Assembly (NCBI RefSeq): GCF_000067205.1
Contig: NC_010170.1
Location: 5,208,001-5,272,000 of the forward strand
From: Bordetella petrii
GTDB lineage: Bacteria > Pseudomonadota > Gammaproteobacteria > Burkholderiales > Burkholderiaceae_B
Length of the DNA stretch: 64,000 nucleotides
Direction: 5' to 3'
The position numbers were made by a program, and so were the translations under genes. This document shows, one piece after another, positions 28,062 through 37,414 of the stretch; position 1 is the first letter of the stretch; every line of letters begins with the position of its first letter. The notes below the pieces were generated by a model, which saw nothing but the letters and a program-made list of their open reading frames with translations, was not told the DNA's origin and ran no database searches.

Positions 28062-28442
28062 TTATTTCCAGCCCAGCAGCAGGCCGTAGAGTATCCATTC
28101 GATGCCCTTGTCGAGCACCCACATCAGCAGGCCCATGATCGCAACGAAGGCGAACACGATGCCCGTCATCTGGGTGGTTTCCTTGCGGGTGGGCCAGGAA
28201 ACCCGCTTGGCTTCGTTGTACGATTCGTTGGCGAAGCTCAGGGTGCGGCGGCCGGGCTCGCTGAACCAGGCAATCAGGGCGGCAATGACCAGCCCGCCGA
28301 CGAACACGCCGACGCGGGCGGCCATGGGTTGGGCGCTGAGCATCGAAAAGCCCACGATGCCAGCAATGACAACAAGCACAGCCAACCCGAGCTTGATCCG
28401 GTCGGCGGTGCTGGTTACGGTTTCTACGCTGGTATTAGACAT
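28062..28442 (-). CDS. secE: Protein translocase subunit SecE
   Basis: The 126-residue product has three hydrophobic segments (about 18-37, 43-62 and 92-124), the long E. coli-type SecE architecture and not the single-helix form. The conserved cytoplasmic segment with YNEAKRVSWPTRKETTQMT lies before the last helix. It is the essential partner of SecY and is co-transcribed with nusG and probably with the upstream tRNA-Trp. Confidence 0.96.
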   Translation of the reverse strand: MSNTSVETVTSTADRIKLGLAVLVVIAGIVGFSMLSAQPMAARVGVFVGGLVIAALIAWFSEPGRRTLSFANESYNEAKRVSWPTRKETTQMTGIVFAFVAIMGLLMWVLDKGIEWILYGLLLGWK

Positions 28443-28594
28443 TTTGCGACGCGAGCCGACCTAAACTGCACGGCTTGCGGTGATCTCCCGGCGAATTTAA
28501 GTGCGAGCGGGGTTGACAACGAACTGGGCCTGGTTGGCCATGACCTTGGCCGCCATATCGACCATGCCGGCCCTGGATATTTTGGCCACTAATG

Positions 28595-28670
28595 TGGCAG
28601 GGGCAGTAGGAATCGAACCTACAACCTTCGGTTTTGGAGACCGACGCTCTGCCAATTGAGCTATACCCCT
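28595..28670 (-). tRNA. trnW: tRNA-Trp (CCA)
   Basis: The minus strand from 28670 to 28595 folds as a 76-nt tRNA with an AGGGGTA acceptor arm, anticodon CCA in the CTCCAAA loop, a GGTTCGATTCC T-arm and an encoded 3' CCA. It lies between tuf and secE, a common beta- and gamma-proteobacterial arrangement. Confidence 0.97.
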
Positions 28671-28705
28671 AAAACGCTTGCAAGCGATGCATGGTGACTT
28701 GCGGA

Positions 28706-28733
28706 ACCATACATAGTACTACTTTTTTGACAA
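28706..28733 (-). promoter_or_regulatory. Promoter for tRNA-Trp-secE-nusG
   Basis: On the minus strand TTGTCA (28728-28733) and TATGGT (28706-28711) are 16 bp apart, about 36 bp before the tRNA-Trp. It would drive tRNA-Trp, secE and nusG, and perhaps the ribosomal genes that follow. Confidence 0.55.
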
Positions 28734-28737
28734 ACAT

Positions 28738-28768
28738 GGGAAGCGGGCCCGAAAAGGGCCGGCTTCCC
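28738..28768 (-). terminator. Hairpin after second tuf
   Basis: Arms 28738-28744 and 28762-28768 pair perfectly and continue inward as a GC-rich stem with one mismatch. The hairpin begins 17 bp after the stop codon of the second tuf; the following bases are only moderately T-rich, so termination strength is uncertain. Confidence 0.6.
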
Positions 28769-28784
28769 GTGCAAAGTGCCTGAC

Positions 28785-29975
<1,191 letters not shown>

Positions 29976-30029
29976 GGCTGACTCCTGACCTGGATTGAAG
30001 CTTCTGACTAAGAAGAGAACAAAAAAAAG

Positions 30030-30104
<75 letters not shown>

Positions 30105-30110
30105 AAATTC

Positions 30111-30184
30111 TGGAGCGGGTGAAGGGAATCGAACCCTCGTCGTAAGCTTGGAAGGCTTCTGCTCTACCATTGAGCTACACCCGC
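30111..30184 (-). tRNA. trnG: tRNA-Gly (TCC)
   Basis: The 74-nt minus-strand sequence has acceptor GCGGGTG, anticodon TCC in the CTTCCAA loop, a GGTTCGATTCC T-arm and an encoded CCA. Only 6 bp separate it from tRNA-Thr. Confidence 0.97.
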
Positions 30185-30307
30185 AGGCTACCCTTTCACC
30201 GCTCGCCCGTATTCTGCAGTACCCGCCGCACAGCGAACCGTGCGGAAAAACCTGGGGCCTTACATTGAGAATCCAGGCGGCATGCCTGGATTCGGAATAT
30301 GGGTCTC

Positions 30308-30394
30308 TGGTGGAGGAGGTTGGATTCGAACCAACGTAGGCGCAAGGCCAACAGATTTACAGTCTGCCCCCTTTAACCACTCGGGCACCCCTCC
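30308..30394 (-). tRNA. trnY: tRNA-Tyr (GTA)
   Basis: The 87-nt minus-strand sequence has a long variable arm, as expected for tRNA-Tyr, anticodon GTA in the ACTGTAAAT loop, a GGTTCGAATCC T-arm and an encoded CCA. It is the first gene after the promoter at 30410-30438. Confidence 0.97.
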
Positions 30395-30409
30395 AGCGGA
30401 GAACTAGGG

Positions 30410-30438
30410 ATTATGGACACTTTTGAATTGGAAGTCAA
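30410..30438 (-). promoter_or_regulatory. Promoter for tRNA-Tyr-Gly-Thr-tuf
   Basis: On the minus strand TTGACT (30433-30438) and CATAAT (30410-30415) are exactly 17 bp apart, and the tRNA-Tyr 5' end lies about 15 bp further. This is one of the best sigma-70 promoter matches in the window, as expected for a strongly expressed tRNA-tuf unit. Confidence 0.8.
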
Positions 30439-30468
30439 ATCGGTCTGCAGCCAAGAACATGCGACGGC

Positions 30469-31473
30469 TTAGTAACGATCAAAAAAATCCTGCAGGCTGG
30501 CCGGATCGCGGGTAAGCGACAGGCCCAGCATCAGCAGGATGCGGGCCTTCTGGGGACTGAGCTCGCCGGCGGCGATGAAGCCGGCAGCGTCGTCATCGAC
30601 TTCGACGTTGCGGCCGACCCGGCCGCTTCCCGTGCGGCTGGCGCGCACCACGGCTACGCCGCCAGCGGCCGCGCGCTGCAGCGCCTGCAGGGCGGCATCG
30701 GTGGCATTGCCATCGCCTACCCCGGCCAGCACTATGCCGCGCGCGCGCTCCGCCAGGAAATCGATCAGATCCGCGCCCAGGTCGACCCCGGCGTGTACGA
30801 CGTCAACCCTGGGCCAGCCAGCAGTCTCGAGAGCCCCGAGGGAAAACGCGCTGGCTTTGGAGTGCACCGTATCGTTGCGCGAGAAGAAATTGGTTTGCGC
30901 GCCGCGCATGACCCCTGCCCTGCCGCGATTGGGCGAGGCAAAGGCATTGATGCCTGCGCAGGCGGTTTTCTGTACTTCGCGCGCGTAGTGGATGTCTTCG
31001 TTCATGACCACCAGCGGCCCGCGCCCGCGCGCGTCGGCGCATCCGGCCAGGGCCACGGCGTGAAACACGTTGGCCGGCCCATCGGCGCCCGGCGCGGTGG
31101 CCGGCCGCATGGCGCCGGTCAGCACCAGCGGTTTGTCGTGGCGAATGACCAGGCTGAGGAAATATGCGGTTTCTTCGAGCGTATCGGTGCCATGGGTGAC
31201 CACGATACCGTCTACCGCGGGATCGTCGCACAACGCCTCGATGCGGCGCGCCAGGCTTGCCCACACGGCGTGCGACATGTTCTGGCTGCCGATGCTGGCC
31301 ACCTGCTCGGCCTGGATGCGCGCCAGGCGGGCCAGGCCCGGCACCGCGTCGAGCAGTTGGCCGACCTGCAATGCGCCGGCGCGATAGGCATGTGATGCGC
31401 TCTCGGCCTGGGCGCCGGCGATAGTGCCTCCCGTCGCCAGCACGGCAATTGCCGGCAGGCGGGCCTCAGGCAT
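30469..31473 (-). CDS. ansA: L-asparaginase (type II-like)
   Basis: The 334-residue product begins MPEARLPAIAVLATGGTIAG; the TGGTIAG motif with the catalytic Thr and the later VVTHGTDTLEETAYF motif define the asparaginase/glutaminase family, which hydrolyses asparagine to aspartate and ammonia. I prefer the ATG at 31473, which overlaps the parB stop by 8 nt. No signal peptide is visible, so a cytoplasmic location is likely although the sequence resembles the periplasmic class. The symbol is by similarity only. Confidence 0.85.
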   Translation of the reverse strand: MPEARLPAIAVLATGGTIAGAQAESASHAYRAGALQVGQLLDAVPGLARLARIQAEQVASIGSQNMSHAVWASLARRIEALCDDPAVDGIVVTHGTDTLEETAYFLSLVIRHDKPLVLTGAMRPATAPGADGPANVFHAVALAGCADARGRGPLVVMNEDIHYAREVQKTACAGINAFASPNRGRAGVMRGAQTNFFSRNDTVHSKASAFSLGALETAGWPRVDVVHAGVDLGADLIDFLAERARGIVLAGVGDGNATDAALQALQRAAAGGVAVVRASRTGSGRVGRNVEVDDDAAGFIAAGELSPQKARILLMLGLSLTRDPASLQDFFDRY

Positions 31474-32377
31474 CCAGCACTCCGGACAGGCCCTGGCGCT
31501 CGAGCAGCGAATTGAGGTGTTCCCAGCCATGGAAATCGATGACGATCTGGCCCTTTTCGCGCGCCCCCACCTTGAGGGCTACCCGCGTGCCTAATTGGTC
31601 GGACAGGGCTTCTTCGAGACGCGCCACATCGCGCGAGGCGCCATTGCTTTTCTTGCGAGGCGCCGCTTCGGATTCTTTGGCGGTTTTGGCGACGAGCTTT
31701 TCGGCTTCGCGCACCGAGAGGCGCTTGGCGATGATCTGGTTGGCCAGCTGGATTTGCATGGCGGCATCGACCGCCAACAGCGCACGGGCGTGGCCCATGT
31801 CGATATCGCCGGCCAGCAGCATGGTTTGTACCGGTGCGGCGAGGTTCATGAGCCGCAACAGGTTGCTGGTGGCCGAGCGCGATCGGCCGATAGCCTGGGC
31901 AGCCTGTTCGTGCGTCAGGCCGAATTCGTCGAGCAGACGGCGCACGCCCTGGGCTTCTTCGAGGGGGTTGAGGTCTTCGCGCTGTATGTTTTCTATGAGC
32001 GCCATGACGGCGGCGTTTTCATCCGCGACATCGCGCACCAGCACGGGCACTTCTTTCAGGCCGGCCAACTGTGCGGCCCGGAACCGGCGCTCACCGGCGA
32101 TGATTTCGTAGTGGCCCGGATCGTCGCTGAGCGCGCGCACCAGAATGGGCTGCATGATGCCCTGGGTGCGGATAGACTCGGCCAGCTCGTTCAGGGCGCC
32201 TTCGTCCATGCGAGTGCGCGGCTGATACTTGCCGGCCCGCATCTTGACGACGGGCAGCGTCGCGGGCGGCCCTTCGGCTTTAGCGGGGGCTTTGCCGATG
32301 GTATCGATAGCGGGCCCGTCTGCGCCCAGCAGGGCATCCAGCCCGCGGCCCAGACCCTTGGGTTTTTTGGTGGCCAT
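31466..32377 (-). CDS. parB: Chromosome partitioning protein ParB
   Basis: The 303-residue product has the N-terminal ParB nuclease-like fold with GERRFRAAQLAGLKEVPVLV (about 89-108), which in this family is the CTP-binding region, followed by a helix-turn-helix that recognises parS and a C-terminal dimerisation part. It should load on the parS-like sites at 36214-36336, about 4 kb upstream. It is separated from parA by 179 bp and overlaps the asparaginase gene by 8 nt. Confidence 0.96.
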   Translation of the reverse strand: MATKKPKGLGRGLDALLGADGPAIDTIGKAPAKAEGPPATLPVVKMRAGKYQPRTRMDEGALNELAESIRTQGIMQPILVRALSDDPGHYEIIAGERRFRAAQLAGLKEVPVLVRDVADENAAVMALIENIQREDLNPLEEAQGVRRLLDEFGLTHEQAAQAIGRSRSATSNLLRLMNLAAPVQTMLLAGDIDMGHARALLAVDAAMQIQLANQIIAKRLSVREAEKLVAKTAKESEAAPRKKSNGASRDVARLEEALSDQLGTRVALKVGAREKGQIVIDFHGWEHLNSLLERQGLSGVLDA

Positions 32378-32556
32378 GTCGAATGATCCTTTTACAACTT
32401 TCAGTTCTTGGCGGGGCTGCGTTGCGAGCCGCCTGCCAGGGCGCCGACCACGGCAACGCCTCCTTCAGGCACAAGCTGGAACAATACGCCCGGCCGCGAA
32501 TGCGGTGAACGTGTGGATAACCCCAGCATGGCGAGCAAAGCGTTCATGATGCAGCA
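32378..32556. promoter_or_regulatory. parA-parB gap with a DnaA box
   Basis: This 179-bp gap holds a perfect 9-mer DnaA box, TGTGGATAA (32512-32520), 36 bp downstream of the parA stop in the direction of transcription. No other clear signal is visible. The unusually long gap leaves room for a separate parB promoter. Confidence 0.5.
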
Positions 32557-33357
32557 TCAGTCCATTGTTTCGACGCGCTTGACCATCTCGGCGCCGAACG
32601 AAATATAGGCCTGCGCCCCGCGCGAAGACTGGTCGTACACCACGCCGGGCAAGCCATAGCTGGGCGCTTCGGCCAGCCGCACATTGCGAGGAATGACCGT
32701 GGAAAACACCTTGTCGCCGAAGTGCGACTCGAGCTGCGCCGACACCTGCTGCTGCAGGGTCATGCGCGGGTCGAACATGACGCGCAGCAGGCCGATCAGG
32801 CGCAGTTCGCCGTTGATATTGCGATGCACGCGCTTGATAGTGTTAACCAGATCGGATAATCCTTCGAGGGCGAAGTATTCACACTGCATGGGAATAATGA
32901 CCCCATGCGCCGCCGCCAGGCCGTTGAGTGTAAGCAGCGACAGGGTGGGCGGGCAGTCGATGAGCACGAAGTCGTATTGGTCGACGATCGCGTCGATGGC
33001 GGCCTTCAGTTGGCGCTCGCGCTCGTCCATGTTGACCAGGTCGATTTCGGCGCCAGCAAGCTCGCGGTTGGCTGGCAGCACATCGTAGCCCCCTGCTTCT
33101 GACCGCACCCGCGCCTGTGCGATAGACGCGTCTCCTATCAGCACCTGGTACAGATTGGATTCCAGGCTGCTTTTGTCGATGCCGCTGCCCATGGTGGCGT
33201 TGCCTTGGGGATCGAGATCTATCAGCAACACTCGCTTGCCGTGTTTGGCCAGGCCCGCCGCCAGGTTGATGGCGGTGGTAGTCTTGCCAACGCCGCCTTT
33301 CTGATTTGCGATGCAGAATACGCGGGCGCCGTTCGGGCTGGACGATGTGGTGTTCAT
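32557..33357 (-). CDS. parA: Chromosome partitioning ATPase ParA
   Basis: The start at 33357 gives MNTTSSSPNGARVFCIANQK and 266 residues; it overlaps the rsmG stop by 4 nt. The deviant Walker A motif KGGVGKTT (about residues 20-27) and the later DCPPTLSLLT motif place it in the Soj/ParA family, which drives origin segregation with ParB bound to parS. The frame remains open upstream into rsmG, but the family start and overlap support this choice. Confidence 0.96.
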   Translation of the reverse strand: MNTTSSSPNGARVFCIANQKGGVGKTTTAINLAAGLAKHGKRVLLIDLDPQGNATMGSGIDKSSLESNLYQVLIGDASIAQARVRSEAGGYDVLPANRELAGAEIDLVNMDERERQLKAAIDAIVDQYDFVLIDCPPTLSLLTLNGLAAAHGVIIPMQCEYFALEGLSDLVNTIKRVHRNINGELRLIGLLRVMFDPRMTLQQQVSAQLESHFGDKVFSTVIPRNVRLAEAPSYGLPGVVYDQSSRGAQAYISFGAEMVKRVETMD

Positions 33358-34241
33358 AGAGTTCCTTGACTGCGACGCATCCAGATCAGGCAGCGTTGCG
33401 CATCCAGCGCCGGGACTTGCAGCGCCTGGATTTCTTGCACCTGCCATTCGCCCTGCTGGTGCAGGGTTTGAATCTCGTCTTCCGGGACCTTCCCTTTCAT
33501 GGCGACGAGCGTACCATCGTTGCGCACGTGGCGACCCGCCAGCGACGCGAAATCATTGAGCGAAGCGAATGCGCGAGAGATCACGACATCGCACCCGGCC
33601 GGCGGCAGTTCTTCGACCCGTGCATGCAGCGCCCGCAAGTTGGGCAGAGCAAGCACGCCAGACATCTGCCGCACGAAAGCCATTTTCTTTTCCACTGCAT
33701 CGACGCAGCCTATTTGCCAGGTGGGCCTCATGATGGCTAGCACAACGCCGGGCAACCCGCCGCCTGAGCCAATGTCATACACAGTCGCGGCCGTATCTGC
33801 GCCTACGACCCGGCTGAGGGGATCGACGACACTCAGGCTGTCGAACAGGTGCTGCACCAGCATCTGCTCCGGGTCGCGGATGGCAGTCAGGTTGTAGGTG
33901 CGGTTCCAGCGCTGCATTTGCGCCAGATACGCCAGCAGTTTGTCGGCTTGGGCGGCTTCCACCCGCAGGCCCAGGCTGTCACAGGCCTGCCGCAAGCGGC
34001 CGTTCGGGTCGGCACCGGATGAACCCCGATGTTCGCCGTCGGGGCGGCCTGGCGGGCCGGCCACAGCGCCTGCGTGCTGCGCACTCCGGTATTCGCCCTT
34101 GGGGCGGCCCGGCGAGCTCATGGTGGAGCCTGCGTGCTGCGCACTCCGGTATTCGCCCTTGGGGCGGCCCGGCGGGCTCATGGTGGAGCCTGCGTGCTGC
34201 GCACTCCGGTATTCGCCCTTGGGGCGGCCCGGCGGGCTCAT
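33354..34241 (-). CDS. rsmG: 16S rRNA G527 methyltransferase with repeat extension
   Basis: The core (from about residue 80, GRLRQACDSLGLRVEAAQ) carries the SAM site TVYDIGSGGGLPGVV and matches RsmG, which makes m7G527 in 16S rRNA and whose loss gives low-level streptomycin resistance. The frame is 295 codons long because a 60-bp tandem repeat adds about 75 residues of GRPKGEYRSAQHAGSTMSPP units. The ATG at 34241 overlaps the mnmG stop (ATGA), but each repeat also offers an in-frame ATG, so the true start is uncertain. Confidence 0.85.
   Translation of the reverse strand: MSPPGRPKGEYRSAQHAGSTMSPPGRPKGEYRSAQHAGSTMSSPGRPKGEYRSAQHAGAVAGPPGRPDGEHRGSSGADPNGRLRQACDSLGLRVEAAQADKLLAYLAQMQRWNRTYNLTAIRDPEQMLVQHLFDSLSVVDPLSRVVGADTAATVYDIGSGGGLPGVVLAIMRPTWQIGCVDAVEKKMAFVRQMSGVLALPNLRALHARVEELPPAGCDVVISRAFASLNDFASLAGRHVRNDGTLVAMKGKVPEDEIQTLHQQGEWQVQEIQALQVPALDAQRCLIWMRRSQGTL
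34029..34241. repeat. 60-bp tandem repeat array at mnmG-rsmG junction
   Basis: Three near-identical copies with a 60-bp period (34081-34140, 34141-34200 and a partial 34201-34241) follow a degenerate copy (34029-34080). The first two full copies differ at one visible base in the GGCGAGCTC/GGCGGGCTC segment. Each unit holds a CGCCC-TTG-GGGCG stem typical of REP-like elements, and the period keeps the rsmG frame open. Confidence 0.92.
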
Positions 34242-36157
34242 GCCGCCTGCTTGCGCGAGCCGTAGTGCAGGCGCTTGAGGTGGATGAGCAGCAAGGAGAT
34301 GGCTGCGGGGGTGACGCCGGAGATGCGGGCGGCCTGGCCGATGGTTTCCGGCCGATGAGTCTTGAGTTTTTGGCGCACTTCGAACGACAGGCTGCTGACT
34401 GCGTCGTAATCGATGTCGGCCGGAATGCGTTGCTGCTCGTGCGCCAGGTGTTTCTGCACTTCGTCCTGCTGGCGGGCAATGTAGCCGGCATACTTGACCT
34501 GAATTTCCACCTGCTCGGCCAGAATGTCATCGTCAGTGACGCCCGGGCCGGCCAGCAAGCTGCCATCTGCATTTCGAGCCCGCATCAGCGCGGCATAAGA
34601 AACGGCAGGCCGCTTCAGTAAATCTGATAGTGAGTACTCACGCTCAATTGCCTTGCCGAGCAAAGGCTCCGCCGTCTCGGCGGGGAAATTACGCGGATTG
34701 ACCCAAGTCGATTTAAGGCGCTCGACTTCCGCGGCAACGGCATCCCGCTTGCGGCTAAAGGCATCCCAGCGTGCATCGTCGACTAAGCCCAGCTTGCGCC
34801 CTATTTCGGTCAGCCGCAAATCGGCATTGTCCTCACGCAGGCTTAACCGGTATTCCGCGCGCGATGTGAACATGCGATAGGGTTCGGTAACGCCGCGCGT
34901 GACCAAGTCATCGACCAACACGCCCAGGTATGCCTCGTCGCGGCGCGGCGTCCAGGTGTCGCGATCCAGTGCCTGCAGCGCGGCGTTGGCACCCGCCAGC
35001 AAGCCTTGCGCTGCGGCCTCTTCGTAGCCGGTAGTGCCGTTGATCTGACCTGCGAAATACAGGCCGCCGATCGCCTTGGTTTCCAAAGTACTCTTGAGCG
35101 CGCGAGGGTCGAAGTAGTCGTACTCGATAGCGTAGCCCGGGCGCAGGATGTGCGCATTTTCAAGCCCTGGCAAGGAGTGGATCAAGTCCCACTGCACATC
35201 GAACGGCAGGCTAGTGGATACGCCATTGGGGTAGACCTCGTGTGTGTCCAGTCCCTCTGGCTCCAGGAACACCTGATGCGAGGCCTTGTCGGCAAAGCGA
35301 TGAATCTTGTCTTCGATAGACGGGCAATAGCGTGGACCGACGCCTTCGATGACTCCGCTGTACATGGGCGAACGATCAAGTCCGCCGCGGATGATGTCGT
35401 GAGTGCGTGCGTTGGTATGGGTAATCCAGCAGGGCAACTGCCGGGGATGCATGGCGGCGTTGCCCAGGAACGAGAACACTGGCACAGGATCTAGGTCGCC
35501 GGGCTGCTCTTCGAGCACGCTGTAATCGATAGTGCGCCCATCGATACGAGGCGGAGTGCCCGTTTTCAGGCGTCCTTGCGGCAACTGTAGCTCTTTCAGT
35601 CGCTGACCCAAGGAAGTTGCCGGAGGATCGCCCGCGCGGCCGCCGGAATAATTCTGCAAGCCCACGTGAATCAGGCCATTCAAGAACGTCCCGGCCGTAA
35701 GCACAACAGTGCGGCCGCGAAATTTCAGGCCGATCTGTGTGACTGCGCCAACCACCCGGTCGCCTTCGACCATGAGGTCATCTACGGCCTGCTGGAAAAT
35801 CCAAAGCCCCGGCTGGTTTTCCAGCCGGCTACGAATGGCCTTGCGGTACAACACCCGGTCGGCCTGGGCACGCGTGGCCCGCACAGCCGGCCCCTTCGAA
35901 CCGTTCAAGATGCGAAACTGGATCCCTGCTTCATCGGTGGCCAGCGCCATTGCCCCACCCAAAGCATCCACCTCTTTAACCAGATGCCCCTTACCGATGC
36001 CGCCAATCGACGGATTGCAGGACATCTGACCCAGTGTTTCGATGTTGTGCGTCAATAACAGCGTCTTGGCGCCGATGCGGGCTGCGGCTAACGCGGCCTC
36101 GGTGCCAGCGTGGCCGCCACCGACAACTATCACGTCAAATTCGCGCGGGTAATCCAT
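34238..36157 (-). CDS. mnmG: tRNA U34 modification enzyme MnmG
   Basis: The 639-residue product begins MDYPREFDVIVVGGGHAGTE with an FAD-binding GxGxxG motif and is full length for MnmG (GidA), which with MnmE makes cmnm5U34 in tRNA. The internal segment SCNPSIGGIGKGHL contains the conserved cysteine of the family. It heads the mnmG-rsmG-parA-parB-ansA series. In many bacteria this gene borders the replication origin. The promoter at 36192-36220 overlaps a parS-like site. Confidence 0.97.
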   Translation of the reverse strand: MDYPREFDVIVVGGGHAGTEAALAAARIGAKTLLLTHNIETLGQMSCNPSIGGIGKGHLVKEVDALGGAMALATDEAGIQFRILNGSKGPAVRATRAQADRVLYRKAIRSRLENQPGLWIFQQAVDDLMVEGDRVVGAVTQIGLKFRGRTVVLTAGTFLNGLIHVGLQNYSGGRAGDPPATSLGQRLKELQLPQGRLKTGTPPRIDGRTIDYSVLEEQPGDLDPVPVFSFLGNAAMHPRQLPCWITHTNARTHDIIRGGLDRSPMYSGVIEGVGPRYCPSIEDKIHRFADKASHQVFLEPEGLDTHEVYPNGVSTSLPFDVQWDLIHSLPGLENAHILRPGYAIEYDYFDPRALKSTLETKAIGGLYFAGQINGTTGYEEAAAQGLLAGANAALQALDRDTWTPRRDEAYLGVLVDDLVTRGVTEPYRMFTSRAEYRLSLREDNADLRLTEIGRKLGLVDDARWDAFSRKRDAVAAEVERLKSTWVNPRNFPAETAEPLLGKAIEREYSLSDLLKRPAVSYAALMRARNADGSLLAGPGVTDDDILAEQVEIQVKYAGYIARQQDEVQKHLAHEQQRIPADIDYDAVSSLSFEVRQKLKTHRPETIGQAARISGVTPAAISLLLIHLKRLHYGSRKQAA

Positions 36158-36191
36158 GATGAAAAGCAGAGAAAAGAGCTAGTTAGGCTCC

Positions 36192-36220
36192 ATTATAGAG
36201 GTGACCCGACTAATGTTTCA
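36192..36220 (-). promoter_or_regulatory. mnmG promoter overlapped by parS site 1
   Basis: On the minus strand a perfect TATAAT (36192-36197) lies about 35 bp before the mnmG start. The -35 position at 17-bp spacing (36215-36220) reads TGAAAC and falls inside the first parS-like site, so ParB binding could influence mnmG transcription. Confidence 0.5.
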
Positions 36221-36229
36221 CGTGAAACC
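36214..36229. promoter_or_regulatory. parS: parS-like site 1
   Basis: TGTTTCACGTGAAACC matches the parS palindrome TGTTTCACGTGAAACA at 15 of 16 positions. It lies 57 bp upstream of mnmG and overlaps the mnmG -35 region. Confidence 0.9.
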
Positions 36230-36272
36230 TTGAGCGGAGTTGCAACCGCTGACGTCACAGGTCGGGCGCCAA

Positions 36273-36288
36273 TGTTTCACGTGGAACA
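36273..36288. promoter_or_regulatory. parS: parS-like site 2
   Basis: TGTTTCACGTGGAACA matches the parS consensus at 15 of 16 positions, with one change in the right arm. It is spaced 59 bp from site 1. Confidence 0.88.
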
Positions 36289-36320
36289 TCCCTCGCGGGG
36301 AAGGAAAACCAAGAACGTAT

Positions 36321-36336
36321 GGTTTCACGTGAAACA
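36321..36336. promoter_or_regulatory. parS: parS-like site 3
   Basis: GGTTTCACGTGAAACA matches the parS consensus at 15 of 16 positions; only the first base differs. The inner 14-bp palindrome is intact. It is spaced 48 bp from site 2. Confidence 0.9.
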
Positions 36337-36868
36337 TACCCCGTACTGCCTTATTGCAGCGCACCGTTCGCACCGTGGATTCGCGTCCATCAAGACGCCC
36401 GGCGGAGGTTGTGCCAGATAGCTATCCACAATATACCCACAGAGAAGCCCGCCCAAATTGACCCATCAAATGAGATGGCGCCCCTGGGGATATCTTTGTG
36501 AACAACTCCGACGGCCTTGCCGCGCTGCAGCAGCAAGACGCTCTGCACGCTCGGCGAAAGCCCTTCAACAATTACGGCCTCCCGAACGGAAGCTGGGCCT
36601 TAAGCACTGGAAAACATACAGCTTTTTGCGACTATTTGTCCGTCTCATGCCCGTAGTACATGCGCGATAGCTTTCTTCCTATGAACAAGCCAGAGCTTAT
36701 AACTCCGCTGTGCAAAACTATCGTCAGCACACGTTGGCACGCGGCCGCCAACAAGGATGTAGGCCACGCTTGCCTAACCTATCCACAGAGTTATGCCCGT
36801 ACTTACTCACACGGTGCTGACCCACGTCGCGGCCGGGGCCGGCGCGCGCATCGGCTGCCCAGACGTAA

Positions 36869-36947
36869 CAACGCCCCGGGAGCCTGGAGGCTGCGGGGCG
36901 TTGCACCAGGGGCGGGCCCCTGGTTTACGGGAAAGCGGGATTTCCCG
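36869..36947 (-). terminator. Tandem hairpins after cspA
   Basis: Three consecutive inverted repeats follow the cspA stop: 36928-36947 (7-bp arms), 36905-36924 (8-bp arms) and 36869-36903 (10-bp arms with an inner AGCC/GGCT stem). None has a long T run, but together they should stop or protect the cspA transcript. Confidence 0.55.
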
Positions 36948-36949
36948 AT

Positions 36950-37156
36950 TTAAAGCGGCCGGATATCGGCCGCTTGAGGCCCTTTCGGGCCATCTTTGAC
37001 TTCAAACTCGACTTCCTGGCCTTCGTTAAGGCTGCGGTAACCGCGACCCTGAATAGCCGAGAAATGCGCGAAAACGTCGGTACCGCCAGCGTCCGGCGTG
37101 ATGAAGCCGAAACCTTTATCGGCGTTGAACCACTTGACCTTGCCCTTCTGAACCAT
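36950..37156 (-). CDS. cspA: Cold-shock domain protein
   Basis: The 68-residue product (MVQKGKVKWFNADKGFGFIT) is a single cold-shock domain with RNP1 (KGFGFI) and RNP2 (VFAHFS) motifs that bind single-stranded RNA or DNA. It may act as an RNA chaperone. About 90 nt of 5' leader lie between the predicted start site and the ATG. Several paralogues are usual in related genomes, so the symbol is generic. Confidence 0.95.
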   Translation of the reverse strand: MVQKGKVKWFNADKGFGFITPDAGGTDVFAHFSAIQGRGYRSLNEGQEVEFEVKDGPKGPQAADIRPL

Positions 37157-37253
37157 TTGTATAGCGTCCTGGTAATAAAAACGAATGCAAGTGAATCAAG
37201 GACGCCAACGCCTGAGAGATGCCTTTGCAACACTTGAATCAACTGCGAAAGTC

Positions 37254-37282
37254 AGCATACTCACGCATCTTGGACAAAACAA
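37254..37282 (-). promoter_or_regulatory. cspA promoter
   Basis: On the minus strand TTGTTT (37277-37282) and TATGCT (37254-37259) are 17 bp apart, about 98 bp before the cspA ATG. The remaining gap up to the rightward aminotransferase gene (37283-37414) shows no clear promoter for that gene. Confidence 0.6.
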
Positions 37283-37414
37283 ATAGTTGTTTACCCCTAT
37301 GTGGCGTTTTCCCAATGGCGGCGGCGGTGCACGCCCCTGCCACCGTCGGGCCATGTTGGTGGGATACTTACGCGGTTTCTTTCCTCATTATTCCTTCCAC
37401 GCTGCTTCATTGCC

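Larger units (their letters stand above)
36158..36949. other. Intergenic region with parS and DnaA-like boxes
   Basis: This 792-bp gap between mnmG and cspA has no supported gene. It contains the mnmG promoter, three parS-like sites (36214-36336), two 8/9 DnaA-box matches CTATCCACA (36422-36430 and 36779-36787) and the cspA terminator hairpins at the right end. It is a candidate origin region by synteny, although a second candidate at 43985-44230 has better DnaA boxes. Confidence 0.6.

Noticed and set aside
34029..34241. Possible CRISPR array
   Set aside because: The repeats are directly adjacent with no unique spacers and run inside a coding frame; they are REP-like tandem repeats.
36319..36999. 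Short open frames (60-100 codons) between mnmG and cspA
   Set aside because: They lack ribosome binding sites and family features, and they overlap DnaA-like boxes and terminator hairpins.
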